Source: Gordionus sp. m RMFG-2023
Lineage: Eukaryota; Nematomorpha; Gordioida; Chordodea; Parachordodidae
Direction: 5' to 3'
Assembly: GCF_954871325.1 (NCBI RefSeq)
Contig: NC_088777.1
Coordinates: 22,173,366 to 22,237,365, forward strand
Length of the DNA stretch: 64,000 bases
The position numbers and the translations under genes were made by a program. The first letter of the stretch is position 1. Each line of letters begins with the position of its first letter. Positions 33,100 through 43,599 of the stretch are shown in pieces. Below the pieces are notes generated by a model. It ran no database searches. It was not told the origin of the DNA and saw only the letters and a program-made list of their open reading frames with translations.

Positions 33100-36000
33100 C
33101 AGAGTTGTTAAAAGATACTTTTTAAATGGATCTAGATACAGATAGATAGTCTAAAAATTTATCTAGATACAGATACAGCTTCTAAAAAGTTATCTAGATA
33201 CAGATACAATTTAAAATGTATCTAGGTACAGATACATTTTTTATTATACTCTTAGATAAGGTTTGAATAAACCTAAATTAGGATTCTATTGTGAAAATTC
33301 ATGAAATGATCTAAAAAAAATTTTGATTCGATATCACATTTATCAAAATATAACTTAAATAATGATTTTTAGTTATTAATATAATATATGATTATTATAA
33401 ATAATTATTATATATCATTAATAAAATAAATAATATATAATTAAATGATTATAAATAATTATTAGATTTCAGTAATAAAATATTTTCAAAATTTTGGTCA
33501 TTAAGACATCCTCGTTTATCTGTAAAGACATTTTTAGTTATACTAAAATTCTTTCAACAGGAGCGCTGGAAGGGATAGTGGTGTTATATTTAATGAATAA
33601 CATTTTTATATCAAGATAGTTTAAAAATAATCTCGGCATTTATTTTTGAAAAAACTCTTTAAAATTTGCTGATTATCAGAATTTAAAACATTAACAATCA
33701 TATCTCCTGCTGTGGGATACTGAAAAAAATCGGATATTAAATTACTGGTTTTTTTTCACAAGTTAATTTGCACTCATTTGAAGACTTTGATAATTCCTCA
33801 ACTAACCTTTGTATTAATTGTTTTTTTTTTATTAAAATTTTCATTCATTTGCAACCATGTCCAATCTAGTTTAAAAAAAGGATGAAGCATAGTTGCCAAA
33901 ATATTTTCATCTTCAAAAATTGATCCAATAACCTAGAATTAATAAATATTGATTAATTTATTATTAATTTACCTATCTTCAATCCTTTTAAGTAAGGCAT
34001 TTAAGAGTGGTAAACAAAATTTCAGGTTCATTTGTTTAAAATTTTTAAATTTAATAATGAGCTGGGAAATAGTTGCACAGTTATAAGCTGTGAACATATA
34101 TTTATCTCCCTGCAGGATATCAAGTGAACTTGCTACCGGCTTCATTAGCTAATTTAAAATAATGCTGTATATACAAATTTTATTTATAACTTACTAAACA
34201 ATATTCATGAATAAAATCACATTCATTAGATAAAAATTTAGGTAATTTTATTCTATCGCAAATCTTGTCCATTTTTTAAAATTTAGTCTTAATAATTTCT
34301 GACATTAATTGTAAAGCATTATAAGTGGACTTCCATCTAGTTATATTGGGACATATAAAATATCAGCCAATATTGTTTTTTATAATCTCAGCTAAATTTT
34401 GAGATTTATTTTGTCTATTCTATATATTTTGGCATTTAGACAATGTTGTGCTATATATCTAAGGAATAAAATATAAAATATTATAATTAAAATTATAGTT
34501 TTACCCTCTGATATTGTTTACACTGCAAGGCATCTACAGTGGCAACAAGATTCAATGTGTGACTGGCACAACATTGATGATTAGGTAAAATATATGATTC
34601 TGATATTTCAAAATACTGAGCAGTAGTATAAAGACCTGATATTGATATTGGTGCAACTGTTTCTTAATCTTCCAGATCATCAATGGATTCACTAATATTT
34701 TCAATTGGCTTGAAAACTCTATCATAAATAAGTAATATTATGTTTATATTTATAATAAATACAAACCTAAAAGACTTAATAAAGTTTTTGGCATTATCAG
34801 TAATGGTCTTTGAGATTTTATTTTGTATGCAATAATCCTTTGCTAGATTTTGTAAATTTTTTGCTATTTTATTAAATCTTATATGTATGACTACCAGTCA
34901 TTCTTTTACAAGCCAACGCTACATTTTTTTCTTTCCAAACTTGTTGGATCTATATAGTGTGCAGTGACTCCTATGTATGAACTAAAAATTAACATTTCTT
35001 AAAACTGCTCAAATAATTTGTTTGTAATTAAATTATTATACAAATTAAATGTTAGCTATACCGGCGATAGGCATTCCAACAATCTGCTGTTGTGCATATT
35101 AACGATGGTTCTATTAGACTTTTAATGATTTCTTTCTTTTCATTCTCCCATCTTTGGGAAATTCTAACAACCACTGTCTGTCTGCAAATTATATTTTTTT
35201 GTGGAGCTAATGTTTTGATCATTTTTATAAATGATGGATTTTCAACAACTGAAAATGGCTGAATGCTATCAATAATAAAATCGGTTATTAAATCATCTAA
35301 AATGGCTTGGGTTAAAGACTGAGGTCTCTTGGAAAAAAAATCAATGGACGATGAGCCTAGTCCAATATTTTCTTTAATATATTTTTTCTCCTTCCCCTTT
35401 TTTATTTGGATTAGGAGTGTTTGATGTTTTCTCTTAAAATTTAAAATTATAAACATTTATATAGTATCTATACCCTTAAATGTTTTACAATGTTGCAAGT
35501 TGAGGTAATGCTAACTGAAATTTGTATATTTTTTGGTAGACATGGCAAACATTTTACTAACAGAGATTTGTTTTCTTTATTTTGAGATATTATTTTAAAA
35601 TGTGGTCTATAAATTGGCCATGGAATGTCGTCATTTTCGTCCTCAATGTTTATCTGAAAAATTAATATAATAAAATAAAATACCTATTCCATTGCAATTA
35701 AAAATGGCAAAATCCTTGAGATGGATTGTATTATCAGAATTTGTTTGTTATTGATAACTCGGACATAATATTTAATTAATATTTATATATTCTTTTTTAT
35801 ATATAAGTTTTAATATTTTACATATATATATAATTTTTTAATATATATATTAATTTTAAGTTATATGCTCATATGAAATAAAATAAATTTTATATTCAAG
35901 TATATTTATTTATAATATAAAAAAGCGTTAAATAAAAGTATATCAAAATATATTTTAAAAATTATCTAAAAACACATACAGATACCTCTAAAATAATATC

Positions 36001-36106
36001 TGATACAGATACAGATATTTTAATCAAAAATCTATCTAGATACAGATATCATATTTTTATATCAAGATACAGTGGATACTTGTATCTAGATACTTTAACA
36101 ACTCTG
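33100..36106 (-). mobile_element. hAT-4 DNA transposon
   Basis: Ends CAGAGTTGTTAAAAGATAC and, read inward from the right, CAGAGTTGTTAAAGTATC. Perfect 8-bp duplication GTTACCAG at 33092-33099 and 36107-36114. Both ends carry clusters of ATCTAGATACAGATAC words (33130-33240 and 35965-36095), the typical arrangement of subterminal transposase-binding repeats. Transposase is on the minus strand. Confidence 0.93.
33500..35640 (-). pseudogene. hAT-4 transposase (BED-finger type), decayed
   Basis: From the N-terminal side on the minus strand: a BED-like finger region VKCLPCLPKNIQISVSI with a following CNIVKHLRV (about 35590-35475), then 35456-35052 with FFSKRPQSLTQAILDDLITD, FIIDSIQPFSVVENPSFIKM and ICTTADCWNA (TxDxW, first catalytic Asp region), CCASHTLNLVATVDALQCKQ near 34580-34510, and a hATC motif IPSSAPVERIL near 33580-33545. 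AT-rich gaps with GTAxxx edges may be introns. Several stops; inactive. Confidence 0.75.
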
Positions 36107-36114
36107 GTTACCAG

Positions 36115-36697
36115 AAACCGTTAGAAACAAGCAAAGACTAGGAAAATTTACCAAAAAATTTAAGATGAACTATAATTGAAAAAGAGACTAGAATTCATCG
36201 ATAATCGTTTACAAGTAATCGTAATACATTACCTGTTATAATCAATTACCGCGATAAAGAGTTATTAGTTACAGAAGAACGTTAGAAACAAACAAGGACT
36301 AGAATAAATTATCAAGAGGATTTAAAACAGGCTTTAGAAGAAACAAAGATTGTGAAGAAAGAATATCATCAATCAATAATTGGTAACTAGTCATCGTGAA
36401 TCGTTGAGAGCATGCGTTAATCGAGTTCGTCAATTGTCTACAGAGATAAAGAGCTAATCGTTTACCAGGGGTTGACAAGCAACAGAAGATAGAATTCAAG
36501 AATTCCAAGCTGTAATCGGATATAGAATGGTCGTTAGAAACCAAGAATACAAGACAAGGAACAGCCTTCGTTAGAAATTAGAAGACATTAAAGATTAAGC
36601 AGAATAGATTTAGTGGAGATATAAGATCAGTAAAGTCGAAATCAAAAGAAAGTTGGTCAATCGCTGAATGGTGGGTCTAATTTAAGTGGAAGGGTGA
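36115..36697. other. Purine-rich stretch ending in a polypurine-like tract
   Basis: Non-coding. Contains repeated CGTTAGAAACAAGCAAAGAC-like words and ends TTAAGTGGAAGGGTGA immediately before the TG start of the next LTR-like block, as expected for a polypurine tract. Confidence 0.4.
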
Positions 36698-37029
36698 TGT
36701 AATATTCTATTACAAAAGGCAAATTGTGATAATATTCAAACAAAAATAATGTTTTATTAAAATTGTTACTTTATTATAAATGAGATGAAAACGCGTGATA
36801 ATTGTAAATTTTTCATACCTTAATAGTTTAACAATTGGAGTTGTTCACTTTTTAGTTTTCGCATATAATTTTCTTAATTTGTAATCTTTTTCTTATTTTA
36901 TTTTTATTTTTTGTTACTTTTTCCTTTTATGTTAATTTTTAAATGATTAATTTATAATTAGTTTAATAAAGGAATTAGTATTTAATTTTATTTCTTCTAT
37001 ATATATTATTTTTAGGTTCTAACACTACA
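36698..37029 (+). repeat. LTR-like block, plus orientation (fossil)
   Basis: Begins TGTAATATTCTATTAC and ends TTCTAACACTACA. It aligns with the reverse complement of 31689-32051. A purine-rich tract precedes it. A member of an unassigned, non-coding LTR-like family. Confidence 0.45.
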
Positions 37030-37417
37030 GCTTATTACACATTTGTTGCTTATAAAATAGTCCTTGGGAAATATTGAGTGGCGCAATCAGAACGATAAAA
37101 CCTCTCTGATTACTGGCTATATATCATTTTCCACCCAGATATAAGTTTTGAAATCACTCTTTTGCTATTTTTAATAATACATACCTTTGCACATGTTATA
37201 CGCATACATCAATGAAATACCACATAGTCCCTTACAATATTGTCATTCATATAAATTTGTATAACATAAAATGTTTCAACTACATTACATATCTATATTA
37301 CACATATACAATACAAACCAATTAACATTTAAAAGTTCCTTTGCATTTTCTATACAATACAAATTAAAAGTTTTTTTTAACATTTTGGTCTAATTTCCTT
37401 CATCGTAACCTTTTTAA
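37030..37417. other. No gene supported
   Basis: AT-rich spacer without recognisable features. Confidence 0.35.
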
Positions 37418-37425
37418 TCCATAAC

Positions 37426-37945
37426 TAGGGTTGCAGGTCAATATTTTCAAATTGTGGGAGAAATTTGGTATTTTGTGGATGAAATATAAAATTTCGGTAG
37501 AAATATAAATATTGCTCAAAAAAAATTCTACGGACGGGATTGTGAATTGGCTTAGTTATCCACCTATTATTTCTAATTACTTTATATAAATATTATATTA
37601 ACAACGTTTTATAATTTCAAAATAGGTAACACACATGAAAATGATAAAATATGAATGAATGATATTGATTTATTATTGGATAAAAATAAAACACATGATT
37701 AAGGTAAGGATAGAATAGAAAGAAATTTACAAACTAGACATGTTTTTTGAATAAATATTTCAAATTTATATTAAAATATAAAAATAATCAATTACTGTTT
37801 CTCAAAAAATGTTTAAAAAAAACTGCGCGGGAAAAATTTAAAAATTGCAATAGATTTTTGAGGTAGATTTCCAATTGAGGTAGTGAGGTTTCAGCGTTTA
37901 AACAAAATTTCAGGAGCCACTGATGGATGGGGGCTGACAACCCTG
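37426..37945 (-). mobile_element. GTTGCC-family hAT MITE, copy 1
   Basis: Ends TAGGGTTGCAGGTCA and, read inward from the right, CAGGGTTGTCAGCCCCC. Duplication TCCATAAC / TCTATAAC (one mismatch). 520 bp, non-coding. Opposite in orientation to the copies at 48558 and 53828, sharing AACTAGACATGTTTT and AAACACATGATTAAGG-type blocks. Confidence 0.85.
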
Positions 37946-39049
37946 TCTATAACCCACTTATATAATCTTGTCGCAGATCTTATTTTTCTTTGTTCATGGG
38001 ACCGCAACCGAATATGATAGTGGTAAGCATGGCCAGAACTTCTAAGCCCATTACTATGAGTTTCTAGACAAGGGTATAGATTCTAACCAATACGCCTTCT
38101 TAGTATGGAGTTACTTTTGATCAAGATAAATGTAAATTAGAATCCCGATACTTGAAATATTCAATTTCTTGGCTCGTTTTGATTTTAATTAATCTCTAGT
38201 GAAAAGGTCGATCTTGAAATAATTTGATTATCCATGTAAGAACTCAATCATATTTCGAAGGATCATTGCAAGGTGTCATTCCTTCTATTATGAAATCCAT
38301 TTAACTTTAGCCACAATCAAACTATGTATAACGTTATAAAATTTAATGACAAAAATTAAATAATGATTTATATAAATCTTTATTATTTTTATAAAAATTG
38401 TAGAAAGAATCGTTATATATTTTATGATTTAAATATTTTATTAACTAATTAAACACGATGTTACTTTTTAACAAACTATAAAAAATATATTTGCTTGAAA
38501 GGATAACAAGCTATCTATATCCAAAATCTAAGAGAAGCCAAAAAATACATTAAAAACACAAAATGTATTTATTCAAGAGAGACTAATTTAAATATAATTT
38601 ATATATATACATAATAATATTGTTTATTATTTGTTATATAGTCATTCTTTGTTTTCGAACAGAAACTTTACAAATTCCTCCTAAGCGTGAGTTTGTTGCA
38701 AATATAAGGCGTTTAAATAAAAATTTAATTGAAAAGGTTATCTTTATGGATTAAAACAAGAATTTTTATACCAATTTTAATATCTTATAAAACGTTTACA
38801 CCCCCTCACTCATTGTTAGATAAACTTGATGATATATATTATATTTTTTAAATTCTCTCTAACTACATGATTAATTAATCGTTTCTGTAATATTATGCAA
38901 GATACGCATGTCTCGAGACAAATGCCCCGGTCCTAAGATTTTATTAAATTAAACATTGACATTGCCAATTTAAAAGAAATAGATTTAATAAATATCAATT
39001 CAATAACTGGAAAATCATATAATAGAGGGTTTAAAATTTATTTTCGGAT

Positions 39050-39385
39050 CATATTTTCAAAATTTATAAAAATACAACAAAAATTTTTCATAATTAAATA
39101 TATAAAATTAGAGGTCGAGGTCATAAAATGATGTTATCGGTCAAATCATGATATTTTTAAAATATTTTTTGGGATAATGTATTACACGTATTTATAGATA
39201 AATAAAACAAAAATGAACCTTTTTCAAATTATTATTACTAGCAAATTTGGGCGATCGAATATTTAGTAGGTGGTCTGTTTTGAGCTCGACATTCGGTCAA
39301 ATCATAAAATTTTCAAAATATTTTATAGGATTATGCTTAACACCTAAATATACATGTATAAACCAAAAATGAAAAGAGTTTGATT
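39050..39385 (+). repeat. Degenerate tandem repeat, units of about 90-150 bp
   Basis: TCGGTCAAATCATGATATTT (about 39138) and TCGGTCAAATCATAAAATTT (about 39292) start similar units containing TTCAAAATATTTTATAGGAT and end in AAACAAAAATGAA. A weaker first unit begins near 39053. Confidence 0.6.
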
Positions 39386-39427
39386 AATAACGCCAGCAAT
39401 ATGTGTCATACAAGTTTTCTATTATTT

Positions 39428-39505
39428 TTCGATTCTAAACCTACTCATTAATTAAAAGTCAAAGAAACCGATATTTTTTAAAATTTTTTAGGTTTTTCAC
39501 ATTTA
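39428..39505 (-). repeat. Dispersed repeat shared with 2545-2620
   Basis: The reverse complement reads GAAAAACCTAAAAAATT, then GGTTTCTTTGACTTTTAATT and ATGAGTAGGTTTAGAAT, matching the loop of the fold-back structure at 2550-2622. Confidence 0.65.
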
Positions 39506-39760
39506 AATTTAATTTTAAAAAAAAATGATCATAAAATTTTGAAAGAACGTGAACGCATTCGATTTTTGTCAATGAACTTTGAACGCAAACGTGTTCGATT
39601 TTTTTTAGAAATGTTTACAGCGCTATATAATTGTCATTTAATTTGATTACAATTTACTTCCAATTTACAATTTAAACATTTCAATTATCTTTAAATTTTA
39701 TACCCAAATTAACTGTTTATTTTTAAATTATAAATAACTTTTCTTAATACACATATTTGA

Positions 39761-41262
39761 CCATCATACACCTAGATTATTATCATTGTCTTGTTTTAAA
39801 ATGCAATTTATATGCTTCCAGCAGAAATACTTTTTGAATAAATTATTCCAATTAAAATCTCTTGGATTTTTTAACAAAAATATACCGAATAATTTAACTC
39901 AAATTTTTACAACCTGCTAAATTCCCTGTCTTATCAGTCTTAGGACAAAAAACAGCATCTAAAATTTGTTCTAATTTATTGAGATAGATTCTAACATCAT
40001 TTATGACTTCGATTTGAATATGAAATGATGTATATTGGGAATTTTTCGTATGGATTTTATATATTTTTTAAAATATATTATCTTATTGACAGGTGTATAA
40101 AAATATTGCAATAAAATATCTTGAAGAATAAATTATATTTTTATCTGCAGCATCAGTTAGTAGTACTATATAGTGTTGTTAAACAGCTCGTTTTGAGCCG
40201 ATTTATAAAAACGGCTAACTCAATATTTTAGCCAGAAAAATATTGCCTAAGCCCCGAGATTTCGCTAATAGATGTCCAAACCTTTGTTCCTTCTTTAAAC
40301 AAAATCTTCAGGTTTGCGTAATATTATTATGGTGAAATATTGAGTTAGCCGTTTTTAAAAATCGGCTCAAAACGAGCCGTTAAACAACACTAGTAACATA
40401 CCTAATCTACAGAAAGGAAGCTTATGCTGTGAAAAAATTGTATCAAATTAAATATCGATTTCAAATATATCGATTACGTTCAACTTAATTGTTCTTCAAA
40501 ATTGTCTATATTTTTATATTCTTCTTTGTATTAAGATTTTTATCTAGCCATATTAAATTTTTTAATACTATTGGGAGAAACCTTTTTTTTACAAGAATAT
40601 AAGAGTATTTTTTTTTAACTTGCCAATAAATCTTTATTCAATTTTAAAAAATACATAATAAGCTTAAATATTCTAATGAATACTTTATTTTCAATTTCCA
40701 ATAATAATAAAGTTCCAAGAAGAAGAATATTTTTTAAGCCTTTTTTCACGCTTATATATTTTTCAATTTTTAGAATATAGCAAATATTTATTAATAATGT
40801 ACAAAAAATAAATATAATTAATTATGATTAAAATAACATTCCTATTTTCCCTTCAAAAATAAAATAATAATGATTAGAAAAAATTTAATGATCTCAGAGA
40901 AAAAACATGAATGTTGCGAAAAATTAAGGATGAATAAACATAATGAGTGTTCTAAAAAATCAATATATTTTACCAAAAGTATAAAGAGGAATAGAAAAAT
41001 TTAGTATTTTAAAAAAATAAATAACCTTTAGAGTTTTCATATTTTAACAATCATATTTTACTAAGAATTTTAATGTTTTCATTTAGATTTAATGGTTAAT
41101 GGCGTATGAAAATTTAATTACTAATATTTTTTAAAAACGTGGGGGCCAAAAATATTTTTTGAGACCATTTATGGGGACTAAAAAATATCAGGAGGTTAGG
41201 CTTAGGAGTCTAAAAATAATTTGGGGACTAGACCTATTCCCCCCAAATGGCTATGTCTCTAT
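39761..41262 (-). mobile_element. hAT-1-related remnant
   Basis: 39770-40165 and 40401-40470 show patchy similarity to 11020-11540 of hAT-1 (CATCATACACCTAGATTATT, AAAATGCAATTTATATGCTT, GAAATGATGTATATTGGGAA, TCTGCAGCAT). The right end GGGGGGAATAGGTCTAG...CCAAATGGCTATGTCTCT near 41225-41263 resembles a hAT terminus. Left end and duplication not found. Split by the MITE at 40171. Confidence 0.5.
40171..40392. mobile_element. 222-bp MITE with long inverted ends
   Basis: Ends TAGTGTTGTTAAACAGCTCG and its reverse complement with little change. The complementary arms extend about 60 bp (CGTTTTGAGCCGATTT, AACGGCTAACTCAATATTT). Possible 8-bp duplication GTACTATA / GTAACATA (two mismatches). hAT-like AGTGTTGTTA ends, no coding capacity. 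Confidence 0.8.
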
Positions 41263-41263
41263 A

Positions 41264-41949
41264 TATAAAATAGTAAATCTAATTAGCTTATTTAAAAGAT
41301 ATGGTTAAATAACAAATACACTAATACCGTTGTTGCGAAAATAGAAGACCATAGAGAGATATAGTGGCCTTATCGGGCGAAAAAATTAGATATATATTAA
41401 TGATTTTATGGCCGGGCTGGATAACTTGAGCAAAATTTTTTAAAGTGCCGAAAGCAGGAATTTAATAAAGGAAGGTTATTTTAGAACTCATCTGATTATT
41501 TGATTAAAAGCATCAAAAAAATCACAAAATTATATTCAATTCTTTTATTATTTAACCCTTCATAACTACGTGATACGTGATATATAGCTCTTTTGCCCTC
41601 TAGCGTTGAAGGTTCAACAGAGCTACTCTAGATTTTTCATTTCCATCTAATTGGAACTAATTTAATTTGGGTGTAAAAGTAAAAATATGAAGAGCTCTCC
41701 ATACGTTTGTTGACAAGCCGCACGTACATATGGCGCAACATTTCGAAAAAAGTTGCTTGAACCCCTATAGGTTTATTAAAAAAGTAGTGGGGCTGAAAAA
41801 AGAGCCTATATCCGAGAACTACAATATAATTTTGTAACTTTAAGGGTGGGTGGTGGCTGATTTTAAATTTAAATTCTTTAGTGTAAGTCTTAATGGTTAC
41901 TACCAATATTGAGATTTAATGTTCATAGAATCTATAAATAAAGATATGA
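41264..41949. other. No gene supported
   Basis: AT-rich DNA left of the piggyBac element. ORFs on the minus strand here show no recognisable motif. Confidence 0.35.
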
Positions 41950-43599
41950 TTAACCCTTTCGTGCCCGACTTTTTTTCCCTCGATGAAAAAATTTTTTTTT
42001 TGAGAGTTACTTATTATAGACACAAATAACACATTTTTATTAAAAAAATTTATTTCGAGTATTTCTATCAAAAAATATTCAATGATTCCAAATGTCATCA
42101 ATGGGCAAAATGCAAGTTCATTAAAAAAAATATTTTATTTTATATGAAATGACAAATAACAATATTGTTTATTATTTAAACATAAATAAATATTACACTT
42201 TTGACACACGCAATACTTGCACCTTTGTTTAATTGTTACGGGCTTTGGGAAATGACCTACTTGGTCATATCTTATATCCGATATGGGGAAAATATTTATG
42301 GCTTTTCTTCTCTTTACAAGTATACTGGAAGGTCTTCCAGTCTTCTTGTTATTATCCTTTCCTGCTAGCATCAGCCCTTTTGCTATTTGATTAAACACCA
42401 ATAATGTCATAAATTTGATATTATTTGCTTTCATATGGTGTCTATAAAGGAGCCATGCATTTATTACACAAGAATCCAATAAATGGAAAACCATTCGCAT
42501 ATAATATCTTTTTCATTTAATATCTGTCCTATAAAACTCCATCAGCATATCGTGAAGATCTACTCCACCTATTCCTTCAGTTTATAATTATAGCGGGCAT
42601 TTCTACATTTATAAAGGTTTTGTCCGATACAGACCATCGTTTAATTTTGGTCGTAGGTAAAACACCTATAAAATTAGATATTGTAATAACAGCTTTGTTG
42701 TCATGCCATTTGCAGAAAATAATACCGTTTTTTTCACTTTTAAAATCTACAGCGCCTCTTTCTTCCTTTTTTAAAGCCTTATCGTTTTTAAGTGTGCATC
42801 CTGATAATCGATTAGACCTTACCGTTCCGGACACCAAATATCCCTTTTTTAAAAAATCATAAATAATTTGTATGAGGAAAAAAAATTATCCATATATAAT
42901 TTATGGTTTCTATTCGATGGTATTATTTCAGACAGGCGAAGTACGATATCTCCACTAATACCTAAATATGATTTTATAATATTAGTAGACTTTCTCTGGT
43001 ATATTTCAAAATCATACATAAATCCAGAAGAGCCACATAGGGCAAACACTTTTTTCCCCCATTTATGGGGCTTCGATTTAATGTATTGCCTTAATTTAGG
43101 GCGCCCCTTGAAAGGAATTATGAATTCGCCTACAGCTAACTTCTCTTCGAGTTGAATTTTTTTGAAATTTTTTTTATCTGGCATATGAAAGGTTGAATTT
43201 TGAATAATTTGTCGTAACCTTTATCTTCTCTATTTACCATATTTTTGTTATTATTAATATGGAAAAATTTTCGGATCAAAAGAAAACGATTGCGGGACAT
43301 AGTTTCTGATACTTGTGGAATAGATGTCTCAACCGACCAATACTGCCATATAGAAGGCATCTTAACTAAGCTAGTATACAAATGTATTCCAAAAAAATTT
43401 TCAATTTCATTGCTATCAGTATTTATAGATTTTCCACAACATTGGAAGGAATAAATATTTGTTTCTGATACAAAATTGCTAATCATTTGGTTGTCCAAAA
43501 ATTTACAATTTCCACCATAGGAGTAAATTCTGTATTCATGTTTCCAATGTCTTTCTTAGACCAAAGAGGGTTATCTTTTATTTTAGTTATAGTAGTATC

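Larger units (their letters stand above)
37954..39760. other. No firm gene; possible decayed coding scrap
   Basis: On the minus strand about 38290-37975 has a more balanced composition (for example VLAMLTTIIFGCGP, or in another frame NGLRSSGHAYHYHIRLRSHE) but is interrupted by stops in every frame, and I cannot assign it. The rest is AT-rich with the two repeats listed separately. Confidence 0.3.
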
